Positions 61,864-64,000 of a stretch of DNA of 64,000 nt are shown here, piece by piece. Source of the DNA: Paenibacillaceae bacterium (lineage in GTDB: Bacteria; Bacillota; Bacilli; Paenibacillales; NBRC-103111); NCBI GenBank assembly GCA_029256185.1, contig JAQSYI010000022.1, positions 62,001-126,000 of the forward strand. Direction: 5' to 3'. The position numbers were made by a program, and so were the translations under genes. Under the pieces are notes generated by a model. That model saw only the letters and a list, made by a program, of their open reading frames with translations. It was not told the origin of the DNA and made no database searches. Positions within the stretch are counted from its first letter, which is position 1, and the number at the start of each line of letters is the position of its first letter.

Positions 61864-64000
61864 TCACTGTCTGTTCTCCATCTTCTGATATTGGCCCGGT
61901 GTAACCCCCTCATATTTCTTGAAAATCCGGATGAAGGTATTGATATCGTGGAACCCCACGCTTGCAGCCGCCTCCCGGATATTGGTCCGCTGATCCGCAA
62001 GCAGCGCCTTGGCCCGCTGGATGCGCACGCTGTTGATGGTATCCAGCAGGCCGCTTCCCGTCTGCTCCTTGAACAAGCGGGACAAGTAAGTGGGGGTCAT
62101 GCCGAAATGGTTGCCGATCATGGAAATATTCAGGCCAACATCACTATAGTTGCCTTCGATAAAGGCAAGAATTTCCCCGCTCCGCTCCTGCAGCAGCTGG
62201 CTGCGGGAATCCAGCTGTTGCTGCTTCTGCCTGTCTGTCGTATAGTCGCATATCTCCCGGACCACCTGCAGGAGCTGCTGCTCCATTTCCCGGATGGATT
62301 CGGAGGCCAAAAGGCGCTCTACTCCTGTCTGGTTGCTCATCAGGAAGCTTTCTTTCCCGTCGCCAATCTCATTGATTGTCTTCATGAAGGTTCCGATCAG
62401 ATTGAACATCAGGCACCTGATCATGCCGGTGGACAGCTGATGCCCCACATTCCTGGCGATGATCTCCCTGATGATGGCTTCGGCCTTTTCCGCGTCCCCC
62501 GCCTTGATATGGTTGATCAACTGCTGCTCCACATGCAGGGGATAATAATAGTCAGTCTGCAGCGGGGTTTGCTCCTCCCGGTGAATCTCATCGCAGGCCA
62601 GTATGTCCTCTTGGCCGATGACAATCATATACTCCATGGTATCCACCGCTTCCCGGTAAGCCTGGGGAATATCCGCGGGCGAGCTCTTCACGCCGCTGAT
62701 GGACACGGTGCTTTCGATCCTGAACTTCTCCCGCAGAAACTGGCGGGACTGAGCGGCAAGCTCCCGCGCTTCCAACTGCGGCTCCCGTTCACCGGGACGG
62801 AAATTCACCAGGCAGGCCATAGTGTCATCCACCTCCGACACGAAGCCACGGTGCTTGCCCCCGGCCAGTTCCTCCACGATATTGGTCACAATAAAGTGGA
62901 TGAGCTTCAGCTTGTCATCGTTGCCCTTCATATGCTCGAAGAAGGTTTCGTAGTCCAGATAGAACAGAATAACGGCGAAATCACCGGAGATAAAGTCGAT
63001 ATGAAAGGCCGAGAGGGACTCCTCCACCGGAATCCGGCCGCCCGCCTTCCCCTTCAGCAGCCGTGCCAGCAGATTGGAGCGAAGCTGGTTGGATTGCTGC
63101 TTCATGCGCAGTTGGATCTGCTCCTTCTCATTCAGCGTATCGGCAATGGCGTTCTGTATGTAGCGGAACTCGTCCCCGCCCGGTTGCCCGGCCGCCGGGG
63201 AGGATGCCAGCATCCGGGTGAGCATCCGCACCGGACCGTAGTTTTTCCGCACCAGAACCGCGGTCAGCAGGAAGCCGCCCGCCAGACTGAACGCCAAGCC
63301 GCCAAAGGTAATATTGCGGACATACTGGGCCTTTTCCCAAAAAAGGCTGCTGGGGATCACGGTAACGAAGGTAAGACCGGAATAATCGGATTTGATGTAC
63401 ATGAACTCCGACTGGTTGCCGTTGTACTCGTGGTAGAAGGAGCCCGTCTGCCCGGTGAAGGACAGATCCGACAGGAGCAGCGGATCGAAGCTTCCCTCCC
63501 CCGTGGAGATCAGGACCTGATTGTTGCGGTCCATAATCATGGCCTCTCCGCCGTTGAAGCTCTGTACACTGCGGATCACCGACAGCAGCTTCTCCGTATC
63601 CAACAGCACAACCGTTGCTCCCGGCGGCCCCTCCGCAACATCCCCGGCAAAGGATTGAATATAAGCCAATGCGCTCCCCATCCCCTCCTTGGCCTCAAGC
63701 TTGACAAACCGCTGCTCATTTCTCCCCCGCAAAATCTCATACCACAGCTCGTACGGTATTTTGTCGTACTCGTGGATGGTGTCATAAGCCAGGCGGCTGT
63801 TGCGGTATACGCCGGGAAGCAGAACCAGATCCCGCTTGGCCCAGTACACATAATAATTTTTCACCCAGGGATAAGAAGCGTTGTACTGGAGCATTTCCTT
63901 CACGGTTACATACAGATCGTAGGCCCCGTCCTCCAGATTGAAGCGGTTGGAATACATCAGATCCCGGATGCGGGTATTCCAGGTCAGTTCCGTGGTCAGC
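61864..64000 (-). CDS. Membrane-bound AraC-family regulator, N-terminus cut by window edge
   Basis: At least 712 residues. The frame is open to the right edge, so the Met at 63957 is not the true start. A Cache-like extracellular sensor part is followed by a membrane helix (FGGLAFSLAGGFLLTAVLV), a cytoplasmic middle domain with a degenerate GGDEF-like fold (DFAVILFYLDYETFFEHM), and a C-terminal AraC double helix-turn-helix (VGLNISMIGNHFGMTPTYLS, VGFHDINTFIRIFKKYEGVT). It is the same architecture as the 756-residue regulator of the second locus, and is the likely activator of the third transporter and the GH39-like enzyme. Confidence 0.9.
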   Translation of the reverse strand, partial: LTTELTWNTRIRDLMYSNRFNLEDGAYDLYVTVKEMLQYNASYPWVKNYYVYWAKRDLVLLPGVYRNSRLAYDTIHEYDKIPYELWYEILRGRNEQRFVKLEAKEGMGSALAYIQSFAGDVAEGPPGATVVLLDTEKLLSVIRSVQSFNGGEAMIMDRNNQVLISTGEGSFDPLLLSDLSFTGQTGSFYHEYNGNQSEFMYIKSDYSGLTFVTVIPSSLFWEKAQYVRNITFGGLAFSLAGGFLLTAVLVRKNYGPVRMLTRMLASSPAAGQPGGDEFRYIQNAIADTLNEKEQIQLRMKQQSNQLRSNLLARLLKGKAGGRIPVEESLSAFHIDFISGDFAVILFYLDYETFFEHMKGNDDKLKLIHFIVTNIVEELAGGKHRGFVSEVDDTMACLVNFRPGEREPQLEARELAAQSRQFLREKFRIESTVSISGVKSSPADIPQAYREAVDTMEYMIVIGQEDILACDEIHREEQTPLQTDYYYPLHVEQQLINHIKAGDAEKAEAIIREIIARNVGHQLSTGMIRCLMFNLIGTFMKTINEIGDGKESFLMSNQTGVERLLASESIREMEQQLLQVVREICDYTTDRQKQQQLDSRSQLLQERSGEILAFIEGNYSDVGLNISMIGNHFGMTPTYLSRLFKEQTGSGLLDTINSVRIQRAKALLADQRTNIREAAASVGFHDINTFIRIFKKYEGVTPGQYQKMENRQ

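Overview
The window looks like chromosome of a Paenibacillus-type bacterium (Bacillota). The pointers are moderately high G+C with strong AGGAGG-type ribosome binding sites and some TTG and GTG starts, three Lpl-type sugar ABC transporters each beside a YesM/YesN or membrane-AraC regulator, very large secreted glycosidase-type proteins with S-layer homology (SLH) domains, and a SpoVID-like spore coat protein. No tRNA, rRNA, CRISPR array or transposase was seen. All assignments come from reading the sequence; no database was searched.

Layout. (1) 1-14.8 kb, minus strand: a carbohydrate locus read yesM, yesN, then permease, permease, solute-binding lipoprotein, FAD oxidoreductase, giant beta-helix/Big_2 protein, GH97 glycosidase (cut by the left edge). 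(2) 14.8-15.9 kb: a gene-free stretch with tandem repeats, a MITE-like element and a nested palindromic repeat. (3) 15.9-17.4 kb: an NmrA/QorB-like quinone reductase and an Rrf2 repressor that share an operator, GTTGTAAC-N7-GTTACAAC. (4) 17.5-25.8 kb: a seven-gene operon, tctB-tctA-tctC-suyA-suyB-comC-slcC, with a divergent GntR/FCD regulator. I read it as uptake of 3-sulfolactate by a tripartite tricarboxylate transporter, inversion of the (S) form through sulfopyruvate by SlcC and ComC, and cleavage by SuyAB to pyruvate and sulfite. (5) 25.9-31.9 kb: a second ABC sugar locus with a membrane-bound AraC regulator. (6) 32-34.3 kb: a cupin-AraC regulator followed by an intracellular GH10 xylanase. 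(7) 34.4-42.8 kb: an SLH protein and a 2315-residue multidomain secreted protein, behind a leader that contains a terminator. (8) 42.8-48.8 kb: mixed genes, namely an SGNH hydrolase, a LysE exporter divergent from an XRE-cupin regulator, a broken BadF-type kinase, SpoVID and an RluA-type pseudouridine synthase. (9) 48.9-50.6 kb: a phosphodiester glycosidase with a low-complexity tail. (10) 51-64 kb: a third ABC sugar locus whose last gene is a 2299-residue GH39-like, CBM9, FN3, SLH surface enzyme with a Val-Asp-Pro repeat.

The theme is plant or microbial polysaccharide use: surface enzymes release sugars, Lpl-type importers take them up (none has its own ATPase, so a shared MsmX-type ATPase is presumably encoded elsewhere), and intracellular enzymes finish the job. 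The sulfolactate operon adds organosulfonate carbon from the same plant or spore debris.
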